From NCBI GenBank assembly GCA_903936865.1, contig CAIZXK010000070.1, forward strand, positions 1 through 34,034: DNA of 34,034 bases. Direction: 5' to 3'. The notes below the pieces were generated by a model that made no database searches, had not been told where the DNA came from, and saw only the letters and a list, made by a program, of their open reading frames with translations. Below, in pieces: positions 18,526-29,000 of this stretch. Numbering within the stretch: position 1 is the first letter of the stretch; every line of letters starts with the position of its first letter. The position numbers were made by a program, and so were the translations under genes. Source of the stretch: an uncultured Bacteroidales bacterium (GTDB lineage Bacteria > Bacteroidota > Bacteroidia > Bacteroidales > JACABE01).

Positions 18526-19458
18526 CTATTTTAAAGGTTTGTGAGCCGCTAAATATTCTGTAAGCCAAATTAGAAAAATACCTGTAATTGCAAAAAAAAT
18601 TGCAATAATTACTTCATTATTAAACTGTTCTGGTATTTTGGGTAGGTAGCGTAAAACTACTGGCATTCCATCAGAATTATGAAGTATATTTCCTTCGGAA
18701 TCTAACTTATAGAAGAACTTTTTCCATGGCCAGATAACAATCAATGAACCTATTATAAATCCAGCAATTAATGCTAATGTTTGGTTTTTATATCTTTTAT
18801 AAACATAAGCAAGAATATAGGAGAAGCCAACTAATCCGGCAATTGCACCCAAAACAAAAGGTAGTAAAATTCTGATATTCATTGTAGAAATCCCATCAAT
18901 CATTGTTAGTTCATAATTTCCCATTAATACAAGAAGAAAAGATCCTGATAATCCCGGTAATATCATTCCAACTATAGAAATAGCACCGCTTATAAAAAGA
19001 AAGAAAATATTATCATTGGGCGATGCAGGATTTATAAATAAAAAGATTACACCTGATATTATTCCAAAAATCAAACTAAAAATTGATGAAAATGACCATT
19101 TTTCTACCATAATAATAACGTAATAAATACTGGCTAAAATTAATCCAAAGAAAAATGACCAGATAAAAACAGGATAATGTAAAAAAAGATATTCAAATGC
19201 TTTTGCAAGTGATAATAAAGCTGTTAACATTCCTAATCCAACTGATATCAGAAAATAAAAATCGGTTTGTAAAACAAAACCTTTCCAGTTTCCTTTATAA
19301 AGCATTTTAAAAGCTGATAAATTATAAGATTTAAGAGCATAAATAAATCTTTCAAAAATTCCAGTTATTAATGCAATGGTACCACCAGATACACCAGGAA
19401 TAATATTCCCAACCCCCATAGCTAATCCTTTGAAAAACAATACTATATATTTTTTCAC
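18526..19458 (-). CDS. DUF368 membrane protein (PopT-like polyprenyl-phosphate transporter candidate)
   Basis: FFKGLAMGVGNIIPGVSGGTIALITGIFERFIYAL...GAISIVGMILPGLSGSFLLVLMGNYELTM, the duplicated PGxSGGT/PGxSGS signature of DUF368. Confidence 0.92.
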   Translation of the reverse strand: MKKYIVLFFKGLAMGVGNIIPGVSGGTIALITGIFERFIYALKSYNLSAFKMLYKGNWKGFVLQTDFYFLISVGLGMLTALLSLAKAFEYLFLHYPVFIWSFFFGLILASIYYVIIMVEKWSFSSIFSLIFGIISGVIFLFINPASPNDNIFFLFISGAISIVGMILPGLSGSFLLVLMGNYELTMIDGISTMNIRILLPFVLGAIAGLVGFSYILAYVYKRYKNQTLALIAGFIIGSLIVIWPWKKFFYKLDSEGNILHNSDGMPVVLRYLPKIPEQFNNEVIIAIFFAITGIFLIWLTEYLAAHKPLK

Positions 19459-20294
19459 TTGGTATGATATTTAATTAATCCGTTCATAGGTGTTTTCTCG
19501 ATAGTTTTAACATTCACATTCCATTTTTTTGCAACTGCCCTTAGTATATCCTGATAATAATAACCTACTGAACCTGTACAACTTAATGGCTGATTATTAT
19601 AATTAGTATAATGACTGATCTGATAAAGGAAAAACTTGTCAAAAGCATCTGCTATTATCTGATATATAAATGGATGTGATATATTTTCAGCTAAGAAAAT
19701 TGAAAAGGAAGCAAGAAATCTATTTGGAAAAGCTTGTTTATAAACTGCATCTAAAATATGGTTGAAACGAAATGGATATTTCTGTTCAAATAATTTTCTT
19801 AAATCCAAAGGTAATTCATTTCGTAAATAGAAACTTATTAATGCTTTACCAATATAAACCCCAGCTCCTTCATCTCCAAACATATAACCAACAGATTCAA
19901 CGTTTTCGAGTATTTCAGAACCATTATAAAGGCATGAATTAGAGCCAGTTCCCAAAATACATGCAATTCCGGATTCTGTTCCGCAAAGTGAACGTGCCGC
20001 TGCAAGTAAATCATGTTCAACTTCAACGTTAGCTAATCTGAAAAAACCTTCCAGTGGTTCACGAATTATATCTTTTTTTTGTAAACTACTACAACCCGAT
20101 CCATAGAAAAAAACATTGGTAATTTGTTTTTCATTGACAAAAGGAAGTAAATTTTTTTCTAACTCAGCTTCAATTCCTTGCGAATCAATAAAATAAGGAT
20201 TAAATCCAATGGTTTGAAAGTTGCGGATGTCATTATCTTTTGCAATCAAACTCCATTCAGTTTTTGTTGAACCACTGTCGGCGATTAGAATCAT
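19455..20294 (-). CDS. BadF/BadG/BcrA/BcrD ATPase-family kinase, N-acetylglucosamine-kinase-like
   Basis: MILIADSGSTKTEWSLI phosphate-1 motif, ACILGTGSNSCLYNG phosphate-2 motif, SVGYMFGDEGAGVYIGK, LSCTGSVGYYYQDIL. Overlaps DUF368 by 4 nt. Confidence 0.9.
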   Translation of the reverse strand: MILIADSGSTKTEWSLIAKDNDIRNFQTIGFNPYFIDSQGIEAELEKNLLPFVNEKQITNVFFYGSGCSSLQKKDIIREPLEGFFRLANVEVEHDLLAAARSLCGTESGIACILGTGSNSCLYNGSEILENVESVGYMFGDEGAGVYIGKALISFYLRNELPLDLRKLFEQKYPFRFNHILDAVYKQAFPNRFLASFSIFLAENISHPFIYQIIADAFDKFFLYQISHYTNYNNQPLSCTGSVGYYYQDILRAVAKKWNVNVKTIEKTPMNGLIKYHTK

Positions 20295-20298
20295 TTTA

Positions 20299-20697
20299 TT
20301 AAAATATTAGTTGAATAATCTTGGGTGCAAATATAATAATTCCTATTATTAATGCAGCTATTGCATTAATTAAAACTGCAGCAGCAGCCATATCTTTCAC
20401 TTTACCAGCTTTTAAATTATATTCAGGGGAAATAATATCTGTAAGTAATTCAATTGATGAATTTATTATTTCGGAGGATATTACCAGTGAAAAAATGATA
20501 AGTAGTATAAGCCATTCGGTTATATTTATTTTTAGTAAAAATCCAAGAATCAATACAATAACAACTGCTAACAAGTGAATTTGAAGATTATGCTGTGTTT
20601 TTACAGCTGTTTTAATACCTGAAAAAGCATAATAAAAGCTTTGAATTCTTTTTTTTAAACTAAATTTTTCTGTATGCATTTTTATTTTGAATTTCAA
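20299..20697 (-). CDS. Diacylglycerol kinase / undecaprenol kinase family membrane protein (DgkA/UdpK-like)
   Basis: Small membrane protein with RIQSFYYAFSGIKTAVKTQHNLQIHLLAVVIVLILG and the catalytic motif SLVISSEIINSSIELLTDIISPEYNLKAGKVKDMAAAAVLINAI. Confidence 0.93.
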   Translation of the reverse strand: MKFKIKMHTEKFSLKKRIQSFYYAFSGIKTAVKTQHNLQIHLLAVVIVLILGFLLKINITEWLILLIIFSLVISSEIINSSIELLTDIISPEYNLKAGKVKDMAAAAVLINAIAALIIGIIIFAPKIIQLIF

Positions 20698-21033
20698 TTT
20701 TCAAAAATAAGCATAATATTATTAAAATTACATTTTACAATTATATTATAATTCATTAAAATAAGTAATATCTCTTCAGATTACCTTTCAATTTAAACAA
20801 AAATTTATGGTATTATATTGTATATCTATAAGTTAATCTTCTTTTTTGAAAATATACCCAATACTAATTAATCCAACGTTTAATTATAAAACTGTATGTA
20901 TTTAAATTAAAGTATTTTAATTCATATTAAGATTATCAGCTAGTTAATATAAGGTTTGTAGTAATAATATAGAACAAATAAAATTTGATAACAGTCTTTT
21001 TTATTTCAATTACAATTCTATTTAAAAAAAATG

Positions 21034-21041
21034 TAATTTTG
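21034..21041 (+). promoter_or_regulatory. Candidate -7 element (TAATTTTG) upstream of the 21075 lipoprotein gene
   Basis: TAATTTTG matches TAnnTTTG and lies 33 nt before the ATG. No clear -33 TTTG at normal spacing. Confidence 0.3.
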
Positions 21042-21074
21042 TTTAATGATACTACATTATAATTATTTGTTTAT

Positions 21075-21389
21075 ATGAAAAATAATATCAGAAAAATAAT
21101 TACTGTTTTAATGATTTTTTCACTTCCGTTATTTTTTAGTTGTCGAACCAATTCTTCAGCTCAGAGGCAAAAACAAGTTGAAAATCAGAGGGAAGAAAAA
21201 GATAAAGAAGCAGAGAGATTATACAGTAATGCAAAGGAAAAGCATCTGAAAAATCAAACCCGTCAAACCCGTAAGCAAATGAAAAGCAACAGAGGAAATG
21301 CAGAAAAATCTGGTTATGCTAAGAAAAAACCTTGTTTTATTAAAAGATGGTTTACAAAAAAACCAAAAAATACCTGTCCAAAATCCTAA
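21075..21389 (+). CDS. Small basic lipoprotein, function unknown
   Basis: Lipobox-type N-terminus IFSLPLFFSCRTNSS, charged helix-prone middle, Lys/Arg-rich tail. Stop is 3 nt before the sensor kinase start. Confidence 0.75.
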   Translation: MKNNIRKIITVLMIFSLPLFFSCRTNSSAQRQKQVENQREEKDKEAERLYSNAKEKHLKNQTRQTRKQMKSNRGNAEKSGYAKKKPCFIKRWFTKKPKNTCPKS

Positions 21390-21392
21390 GAA

Positions 21393-24300
21393 ATGACACA
21401 ATTCAAAGTAATATTACTCTATTTTTTTCTGTTGCATAATTTAGGAAATGCTCAGATTAGTAATATTAATTTTGAACGATTGTCTTCAGAAGTTATTAAA
21501 CTTGATAAGGGGCTTTCTCAGAATTCAGTTCAAGCTATTATTCAGGATAATAATGGTTATTTATGGATTGGAACCTGGGATGGATTAAATCGTTTTGATG
21601 GATATAATTTTTCAATAATTAAACCTGATTATTTTAATGCAGGAAATGGATTGAGTAGTTCAAGTATTCGTGCATTATTTATTGATAAAGAGGGGTATAT
21701 GTGGATTGGGACGGAGTCTGGATTAAATAAATATAATACTAAAACCCGTACATTTATTCAATATAAAAACAACCAATACTATAAAAACAGTTTATCGAGC
21801 AATTATATAAATGCAATAACCGAAGATAATTATGGTAATTTATGGGTTGGAACCAATCAAGGATTAAACAAACTTGATAAGAAAACAGGTAAAATTCAGA
21901 GATATTTTTTAAACCCAACGAATGCAAACTCAATAAGTAATGATAATATCAATTCATTAGCATTTAGTAAAGATGGTTTCTTATGGATTGCAACTCAAAA
22001 AGGATTAAATAAGTTAAATGTTGAAAAAGAAGTTTTTTCAATTTATTATCAAAGCGCAAACAATACATATTCAATTTGTTCTGATGTTATTAATTGTGTT
22101 TATTTAGATAAACATAATAATTTATGGATTGGTACTGATAAGGGATTAAATCTTTATAACCAATCTAAAAATAATTTTTTTCAGTTTAAAAATCAACCTA
22201 AAAATCCATTGTCATTGAGTTTTAATGATATTAAAACCATTATGATGGATAGTAAAGGATTTTTGTTTTTGGGCACCAATGGAGGAGGATTAAATATTAT
22301 GAATCCATCAAACTATCATTTTTATTCTTTCAAAAACTCTTCTCTCGACAACACAAGTTTAAGCAATGACTATATAAACAGTATATTAGAAGATAAATCG
22401 GGGAATATTTGGTTGGGAACTTCTTGGGAAGGTATAAATAAGATAAATAAGCAATCTAAAAAATTCCGCCATTATCAGAACATTTCAGATGATAATAAAA
22501 GTATCAATAATAACTTAATCTGGTCAATTGTTAGTGATAAAAAAGGAAATATTTGGTTTGCAACTAATGAAGGAGTAAATATCTTTAACAAAAAAACACA
22601 ATTATTTTCAGTAATCAAAAATAAGCAAGGTGATGTTAATAGTCTGGTTAGCAACAAAGTAAGAATGATCGTAATTGATCACAAAAGAGAAGATATTGTT
22701 TGGTTTGCAACTTTAGACGGAGGTGTTGACAAATACAATATTAAAACTAAAATGTTTACACATTATAGATATAATCCACTTGTAGTAAACAGTTTAAGTT
22801 CAGATAGGATTGTTTCAATGTATGAAGATAAATTAGGAGAGATATGGATTGGAACTGAATTTGGGGGGCTAAATATTTTAAATCCTGAAAGTGGGAAAGT
22901 ACAAATTTATAAAAATGACAACCAAAACCCATATTCAATAAGTAGTGATATTATATATCCTATCTATGAAGATAAAAATGGAATTGTATGGGTTGGTACT
23001 TATAATGGCTTAAACAGATTTGACAGAGAAACAAAGCGGTTTTATAAATATTATCATAATCCTGCCGATAAAAACAGTATGAGCAGTGATATGATTTTCT
23101 CCATTTATCAGGATAAAAGTGGATTCTTTTGGCTAGGCACCATGGGAGGAGGATTAAATAAATTTAATCCAATTACCGGAAAAGCAAAATATTATACTGA
23201 AGTTAATGGTTTGCCCAATGATGTGGTTTATTCCTCTATTGAAGATAAATACGGAAATTTCTGGTTAAGCACTAATTTTGGAATTTCTCAATTTAATCCA
23301 AAAACAGAAACGTTTATAAATTTTGATGTTAAGGATGGTATTCAGAGTCATGAATTTAATTATGGAGCTGCTTTAATTGATGAGGATGGAGAATTGTTTT
23401 TTGGAGGGATGAATGGTTTTAATGCATTTTATCCCAATGATATTCAAATGAATAAATATATTCCTCCCATTGTAATTTCTTCGTTTAAGTTATTCAATAT
23501 TGATATTCCAATTACGATAAATGATGGTGATAATATAAAATTAGATTATAACGAAAATTTTTTTTCGTTTGAATTTTCGTCGCTTGATTATACAAATCCA
23601 TACAAAAATAAATATGCTTTTATTCTCGAAAATTTTGATAAAACATGGAATTATACTAATGCTTCGAAGAGATATGCTGATTATACATCTGTAAATCCAG
23701 GGAAATATTCATTAAAAGTAAAAGGTACAAACAACGATGGTGTTTGGAACGAAAAAGGAATAACAATTTATATTGAAATAAAATCTCCATGGTATGAAAC
23801 ATCGGTATTTAGAATTATTTTGATATTATTTATTATATTATGTATATGGGGATTAATTTATTGGAGAATCAGACGAATAAGAAAGAAGCACGAAGTTGAG
23901 AAAAAGGTTCTTGAAATACAAAAGCAACTTTTCGAACTCGAACAAAAATCATTGCGATTACAAATGAACCCCCATTTCTTATTTAATTCTTTAAATTCTA
24001 TTCAAAGTTTTGTAATTGAAAAGAATACAGATAAAGCGATTTATTATTTATCAAGATTTTCGCAGCTTATGCGAATGGTATTATACAATTCTCAAAAAAC
24101 ATTCGTTGTATTAACAGATGAGTTAAAAGTAATAAAGAGTTATATGGATCTTGAAAAATTAAGATATAACGATGCTTTTGACTATAAAATAGATATAGAT
24201 CAGGAAATTGAAGATGAGTTTATTGCAATTCCTCCAATGATTATTCAACCTTATATCGAAAATGCTATCATTCACGGTTTACTTCATAAAAATAGTAAAG

Positions 24301-24572
24301 GAAAAATAAAAATTGAATTTAAATTAATTGGGAATTATATATATTGTGTAATTCAGGATAATGGTATTGGAAGAGAAGCTTCTGCAAAAATAAAAGCAAA
24401 ATCAGGAATTGAACATAAATCAAGCGGCATGTTGATTACCCAGGAAAGATTAAACATCTTAAACAGCAAAAATAAAGAAAACATTTCAGTAAAAGTAATT
24501 GATTTGTATGATGATATGGGTGCAGCAGTTGGAACAAGAATAGAATTGATGATTATTTACAAAGAGTTTTAA
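21393..24572 (+). CDS. Reg_prop (beta-propeller) + Y_Y_Y + LytS-type histidine kinase
   Basis: Fourteen repeats of the form LSSDxIxxIxEDxxGxxWIGTxxGLNxxN, then a Y_Y_Y-like region (YAFILENFDKTWNYTNASKRYADYTSVNPGKYSLKVKGTNNDGVWNEKG), one TM, and His_kinase motif LRLQMNPHFLFNSLNSIQSFVIEKN with a C-terminal ATPase region. Confidence 0.94.
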   Translation: MTQFKVILLYFFLLHNLGNAQISNINFERLSSEVIKLDKGLSQNSVQAIIQDNNGYLWIGTWDGLNRFDGYNFSIIKPDYFNAGNGLSSSSIRALFIDKEGYMWIGTESGLNKYNTKTRTFIQYKNNQYYKNSLSSNYINAITEDNYGNLWVGTNQGLNKLDKKTGKIQRYFLNPTNANSISNDNINSLAFSKDGFLWIATQKGLNKLNVEKEVFSIYYQSANNTYSICSDVINCVYLDKHNNLWIGTDKGLNLYNQSKNNFFQFKNQPKNPLSLSFNDIKTIMMDSKGFLFLGTNGGGLNIMNPSNYHFYSFKNSSLDNTSLSNDYINSILEDKSGNIWLGTSWEGINKINKQSKKFRHYQNISDDNKSINNNLIWSIVSDKKGNIWFATNEGVNIFNKKTQLFSVIKNKQGDVNSLVSNKVRMIVIDHKREDIVWFATLDGGVDKYNIKTKMFTHYRYNPLVVNSLSSDRIVSMYEDKLGEIWIGTEFGGLNILNPESGKVQIYKNDNQNPYSISSDIIYPIYEDKNGIVWVGTYNGLNRFDRETKRFYKYYHNPADKNSMSSDMIFSIYQDKSGFFWLGTMGGGLNKFNPITGKAKYYTEVNGLPNDVVYSSIEDKYGNFWLSTNFGISQFNPKTETFINFDVKDGIQSHEFNYGAALIDEDGELFFGGMNGFNAFYPNDIQMNKYIPPIVISSFKLFNIDIPITINDGDNIKLDYNENFFSFEFSSLDYTNPYKNKYAFILENFDKTWNYTNASKRYADYTSVNPGKYSLKVKGTNNDGVWNEKGITIYIEIKSPWYETSVFRIILILFIILCIWGLIYWRIRRIRKKHEVEKKVLEIQKQLFELEQKSLRLQMNPHFLFNSLNSIQSFVIEKNTDKAIYYLSRFSQLMRMVLYNSQKTFVVLTDELKVIKSYMDLEKLRYNDAFDYKIDIDQEIEDEFIAIPPMIIQPYIENAIIHGLLHKNSKGKIKIEFKLIGNYIYCVIQDNGIGREASAKIKAKSGIEHKSSGMLITQERLNILNSKNKENISVKVIDLYDDMGAAVGTRIELMIIYKEF

Positions 24573-24583
24573 ATTAAATAGAT

Positions 24584-25333
24584 ATGATTAAAGCAATTAT
24601 AGTTGACGATGAACAGAGATCCAGAGATGCACTTAATGGATTAATAGAAAGGTATTGTCCTGAAGTATTTATTATTGCACAGGCAAATGGTTGCCAGGAT
24701 GGAATAGAAAAGGCTCAAAAGTTTAATCCTGACCTTGTTTTTTTAGATATTCAAATGCCTGACGGAAGTGGATTTAATTTTTTAGAAGCCTTTGAAAAAT
24801 TTAACTTTGAAGTAATCTTTACAACCGCGCATGATCAATACGCAATAAAAGCAATTAGATACAGTGCGTTGGATTATTTACTGAAACCTATTGATCCTGA
24901 TGAACTTAAAGCTGCTGTTAGAAAATTTATGCAAAATCAAGACAAAGGTCAGATAAACAATAATATTAAAGTTTTGCTTGAAAATTTGAAAAATCCTTCT
25001 AATGAATCAAAAAAAATAATACTATCAACTTCTGAAGGAATGCATATAGTTAGTACTGACGATATAATAAGGTGTGAATCTGACGATTATTATACCAAGT
25101 TTTTCTTTTTAAATGCAACATCTATTCTGATTTCCAAAACATTAAAGCAAAATGAAGCAATATTAAGTGATTTTAATTTTATTAGACCTCATAAATCACA
25201 CCTTATTAATATTAAATACATTAAAAGTTATTTAAAAGTTGATGGTGGCTATATTTTAATGACAGATGGAAGTAAAATTCCTGTTTCAAGAAGAAAGCGG
25301 GAAAGTATTGTTGAAATTTTAAATCATCTATAA
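24584..25333 (+). CDS. LytTR-family response regulator
   Basis: Receiver IKAIIVDDEQRSRDALNGLI..DLVFLDIQMPDGSGFNFLEAF..FTTAHDQYAIKAIRYSALDYLLKPIDPDEL; LytTR domain IIRCESDDYYTKFFFLNATSILISKTLKQ...FIRPHKSHLINIKYIKSYLKVDGGYILMTDGSKIPVSRRKRESI. Confidence 0.96.
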   Translation: MIKAIIVDDEQRSRDALNGLIERYCPEVFIIAQANGCQDGIEKAQKFNPDLVFLDIQMPDGSGFNFLEAFEKFNFEVIFTTAHDQYAIKAIRYSALDYLLKPIDPDELKAAVRKFMQNQDKGQINNNIKVLLENLKNPSNESKKIILSTSEGMHIVSTDDIIRCESDDYYTKFFFLNATSILISKTLKQNEAILSDFNFIRPHKSHLINIKYIKSYLKVDGGYILMTDGSKIPVSRRKRESIVEILNHL

Positions 25334-25453
25334 AAGATAAAAATTTTCTATATTAGTTTTTTTTATTAAATTTGCCACCTGAAAAATTTTTCTACGCAAA
25401 AAAGTAATTATTTTTAAAGTAATTGCTAATGAATTAACCGAAAACTTTTTTGG

Positions 25454-25503
25454 AAGTACCGTAAACTGATTTTTTTTATAAATTATAAAAAGAGTTGGTA
25501 CTT
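25454..25503 (+). other. Extended nested inverted repeat (candidate mRNA hairpin or operator) upstream of the 25530 gene
   Basis: AAGTACC(25454-25460)/GGTACTT(25497-25503), AACT(25464-25467)/AGTT(25493-25496), TTTTTATAA(25473-25481)/TTATAAAAA(25483-25491), nested in order. Confidence 0.6.
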
Positions 25504-25529
25504 TTACACAAGTTTAATTTTTATATCTT

Positions 25530-25943
25530 ATGGATGATTTAATTTATATATTAATAGGTATAGGATGGGTTGTTTTTGGATTATACAAAAATTATCAAAA
25601 GCAGGTTAAAAAACAGCAAACCAGTGTAAAAAGCATAACAGAAGAAGATCAACCGTCAAGAGTTAAAGATATTTTTGAACAGTTATTTCCTGTTGAAGAA
25701 TATAATAATACAAAAGTTGAAAACCAGAGTCAGGAAGTTATTAGTACTGAAATTGAAAGTTTGGAGAATGAAGTTGTTTATGAAAAATATAATATAGAAG
25801 TAAAAACCAATATTATAAAAGAACATAAAAAAACAGAAAGAATATTTGAAGAAGAAGTTAATGAGGAAAATACTATACTAACAGATTTCGACATAAGGAA
25901 AGCTATTATTTATAGTATGATACTTGAGCGACGATATAGTTAA
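25530..25943 (+). CDS. Small single-pass membrane protein with acidic cytoplasmic tail, unknown function
   Basis: MDDLIYILIGIGWVVFGLYKNYQKQVKKQQ: one TM followed by a charged, low-complexity tail. Plausible CDS by coding context. Confidence 0.6.
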   Translation: MDDLIYILIGIGWVVFGLYKNYQKQVKKQQTSVKSITEEDQPSRVKDIFEQLFPVEEYNNTKVENQSQEVISTEIESLENEVVYEKYNIEVKTNIIKEHKKTERIFEEEVNEENTILTDFDIRKAIIYSMILERRYS

Positions 25944-26066
25944 AGAAATTCATATTTAATAAAAATAATTGTTAAACGAATATTTTAAACAAACGGGTAT
26001 TAATATATTTAATAATTTTACCCACTTAAAAAAAGCACATTAATTCTAACATAAAATTACAGGAGT

Positions 26067-29000
26067 ATGTTGAGAAAATTATTCTTTTCATTAGGAATCT
26101 TACTATCAGTCAATCTGATGGTTTTTTCGCAGTCAGGTGAACTTAAAGGGAAATTAACCGATAAGGATACCAAAGAGCCCATTCCGTTTGCCAATATTAT
26201 TGTTGAGCAAACAGGCAAACAATTTGGTGGGGGTACTACAGATTTTGATGGTAATTATACTATCAAGCCTTTACCTCCAGGTCGTTATGATGTAAAAGCG
26301 ACCTATGTTGGTTATAAACCTTTAATGATAAAAGGTGTAGTTATCAACTCAAATACCATTTCATTCAATAATATAATGATGGAATCTACAGCAATTACAA
26401 TTGCTGAGTTTGAGGTGAAGGATTATAAAATTCCTTTAATCAATAAAGATCAAACCTCATCAGGGGAAACTGTTACATCTGAAGAAATATCAAAAATGCC
26501 GGGGCGATCAGCACAGGCAATTGCCGCTACAGTGGGTGGTGTGCAATCTACAGATGGAAATATGGGAAGTGTTCGTGGTCAAAGAACGGACGGTACAGTA
26601 ACTTATATTGATGGAGTAAGGGTAAGGGGTTCTTCCGGACTTCCAAAATCCGCTATTGAAGAAGTTGCTGTTATTTTAGGTGGAACACCCGCTAAATATG
26701 GCGAAGCTACTGGTGGTATCTTAAATATTACCACAAAAGGACCATCTCGTGAATTTGGTGGTAGTTTTGAGTTAGTTACATCATCCTTATTTGATGATTA
26801 TGGTTATAATATTGGTTCTTTCAGTTTGAATGGACCCTTATTGAAAAGTAAAGATCCAAAACTAAGATCTTCATTATTAGGATTCTTCATTTCTGGAGAA
26901 ATTAATTATGAAAAAGATTCAAGACCTTTTGCAAACGGAGACTATAAAGTAAACGATGCAAAAAGAGCTGAACTCGAAAAAAATCCATTACGCTTTTCAA
27001 ATCAAGGAATAACATATAATTCTGAATATTTGAGAAAATCTGATTTGGAAAAGATTGATTCAAAAGAAGATGGTGATAATTATGGGATTAGCTTATCTGG
27101 AAAGATAGATGTTAGAACAACTAATACAACTAATCTTACCTTTGGAGGTTCTCTTGATTATGGAAAAGGGAGATTATGGGAAAGATCAAACTCATTATTG
27201 AATTCCATTAATAACGGAGAATATGAAACTTCTACCTGGAGAGTCTATGGTAAATTTACACAACGTTTTCAAGCTGAAAAAGACAGCAAATCTTTAATAA
27301 AAAATGTTTTCTATCAGATTCAGGCTGACTATACAAAATTTGATCAAACCATTCAAGACAGAAATCATCAGAGTAATCTATTTGATTATGGTTACGTTGG
27401 TAAATTTAAAACCTATAAAGACAAACAGTTTGAGATAGGTTCAGATACTATTAACGGAAATATTTATAATGATGTTTGGGTTTTATCAAATATTTATGAT
27501 ACTTTAGTAACATTTGAACGTTCTGAATTAAATCCAACTTTAGCAAACTATACTTCTCAATACTATAGTTTGTTTGACTTGAATTCTGGATATTATACAA
27601 ACTATAACATTATAAGAAATCTAAAAGGCCTGATAAATGGCGATACACCTCCAAGTGTGTATGGTATTTATAGCAATACAGGTGGAGTTTATAATGGATA
27701 TGGAAAATCTCAGACCACTCAAATCGGATTAAGTGCAAATGGTTCTGCTGATATCGGAAATCATGCATTTGAATTTGGAATTCAATATGAACAAATTGCA
27801 CAACGCGATTATAATTACAGTCCTGTAGGATTATGGGAATTAGCAAGAAATCTTACCAATAAACATATTCGTCAGTTAGATACAGATCATCCAACTTTAC
27901 ATGCAGGTGGTATTTTAGATACCATTTATTACGATTATAAATATTCTCAACAAGAACAAGCCTTCTTCGATGTAAATCTACGTAAAAAACTAGGTATGCC
28001 TGTTGATGGACACAGTTTAAATGATTGGATTGATATTGACAATTATGATCCTTCCACATATTCAATCGATATGTTTAGTGCGGATGAATTATTGAACAAT
28101 GGATCATCATACGTAAGTTATAGTGGTTATGATTATAAAGGTAAAAAACTTTCCAACAGACCAACTTTAAATGATTTCTTAACCGCCAAGGATGAATATG
28201 GAAATTACAAACGTGAAATTCCTGCTTTTGAACCTATATACATGGCTGGTTATTTACAGGATAAATTTGCTTTTAATGACCTGATTTTTAACATAGGTGT
28301 TCGTATTGACCGTTTTGATGCCAATCAGATGGTATTGAAAGATCCATATTTATTCTTTGATTCAAAAAAGGTTAGCGATGTGGATGGTGCATTTAATACA
28401 AACAATAAAGGTTTTCATCCTGCCTCAGTTGGACAGAATGCAATTGTTTATGTAGATGATTACAAAGCTAATACGCCTAAAATATTAGGTTATAGAAATG
28501 GTGACATTTGGTATAATTCAACAGGAACAGTTATTGAAGATCCTCTATTGATAAGTGGAAACTCCGGCAAACCAACTCCATACAGAGTAAATACAACTCA
28601 AAAAGATGTCAGTATTGATGCATTTGAAGATTATACTCCTCAAACTACTTTTATGCCACGTATCTCTTTCTCTTTCCCAATTTCAGATGAAGCTTTATTT
28701 TTTGCCCATTATGATGTTATTACAAAAAGACCAACTTCTGGTTTGGAAATTAGTCCTATATCATACCTCTTCATCGAAAGTATTGGAAGTTCAGTTATTA
28801 GTAACCCTAATCTAAAACCAGAAAGAACTACTGATTATGAATTAGGATTCCAACAAAAAATAAGTAATTCTTCATCTTTAAAATTTTCTGCTTATTATCG
28901 TGAAATCAGAAATTTAGTTCAGGTAAAACGTTTTACTGGTGCAGATCCTAATCCAAATTATATTTCATATACCAATATAGATTTTGGTACTGTTAAAGGT

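Noticed and set aside
21393-23430. DNA-level repeats in the sensor gene as a possible mobile or satellite repeat
   Set aside because: They are the coding imprint of the beta-propeller protein repeats.
25995-26023. GGGTA...TACCC inverted repeat upstream of the TonB receptor gene
   Set aside because: Only 5-bp arms with a 19-nt AT-rich spacer; expected by chance too often to claim as a site.
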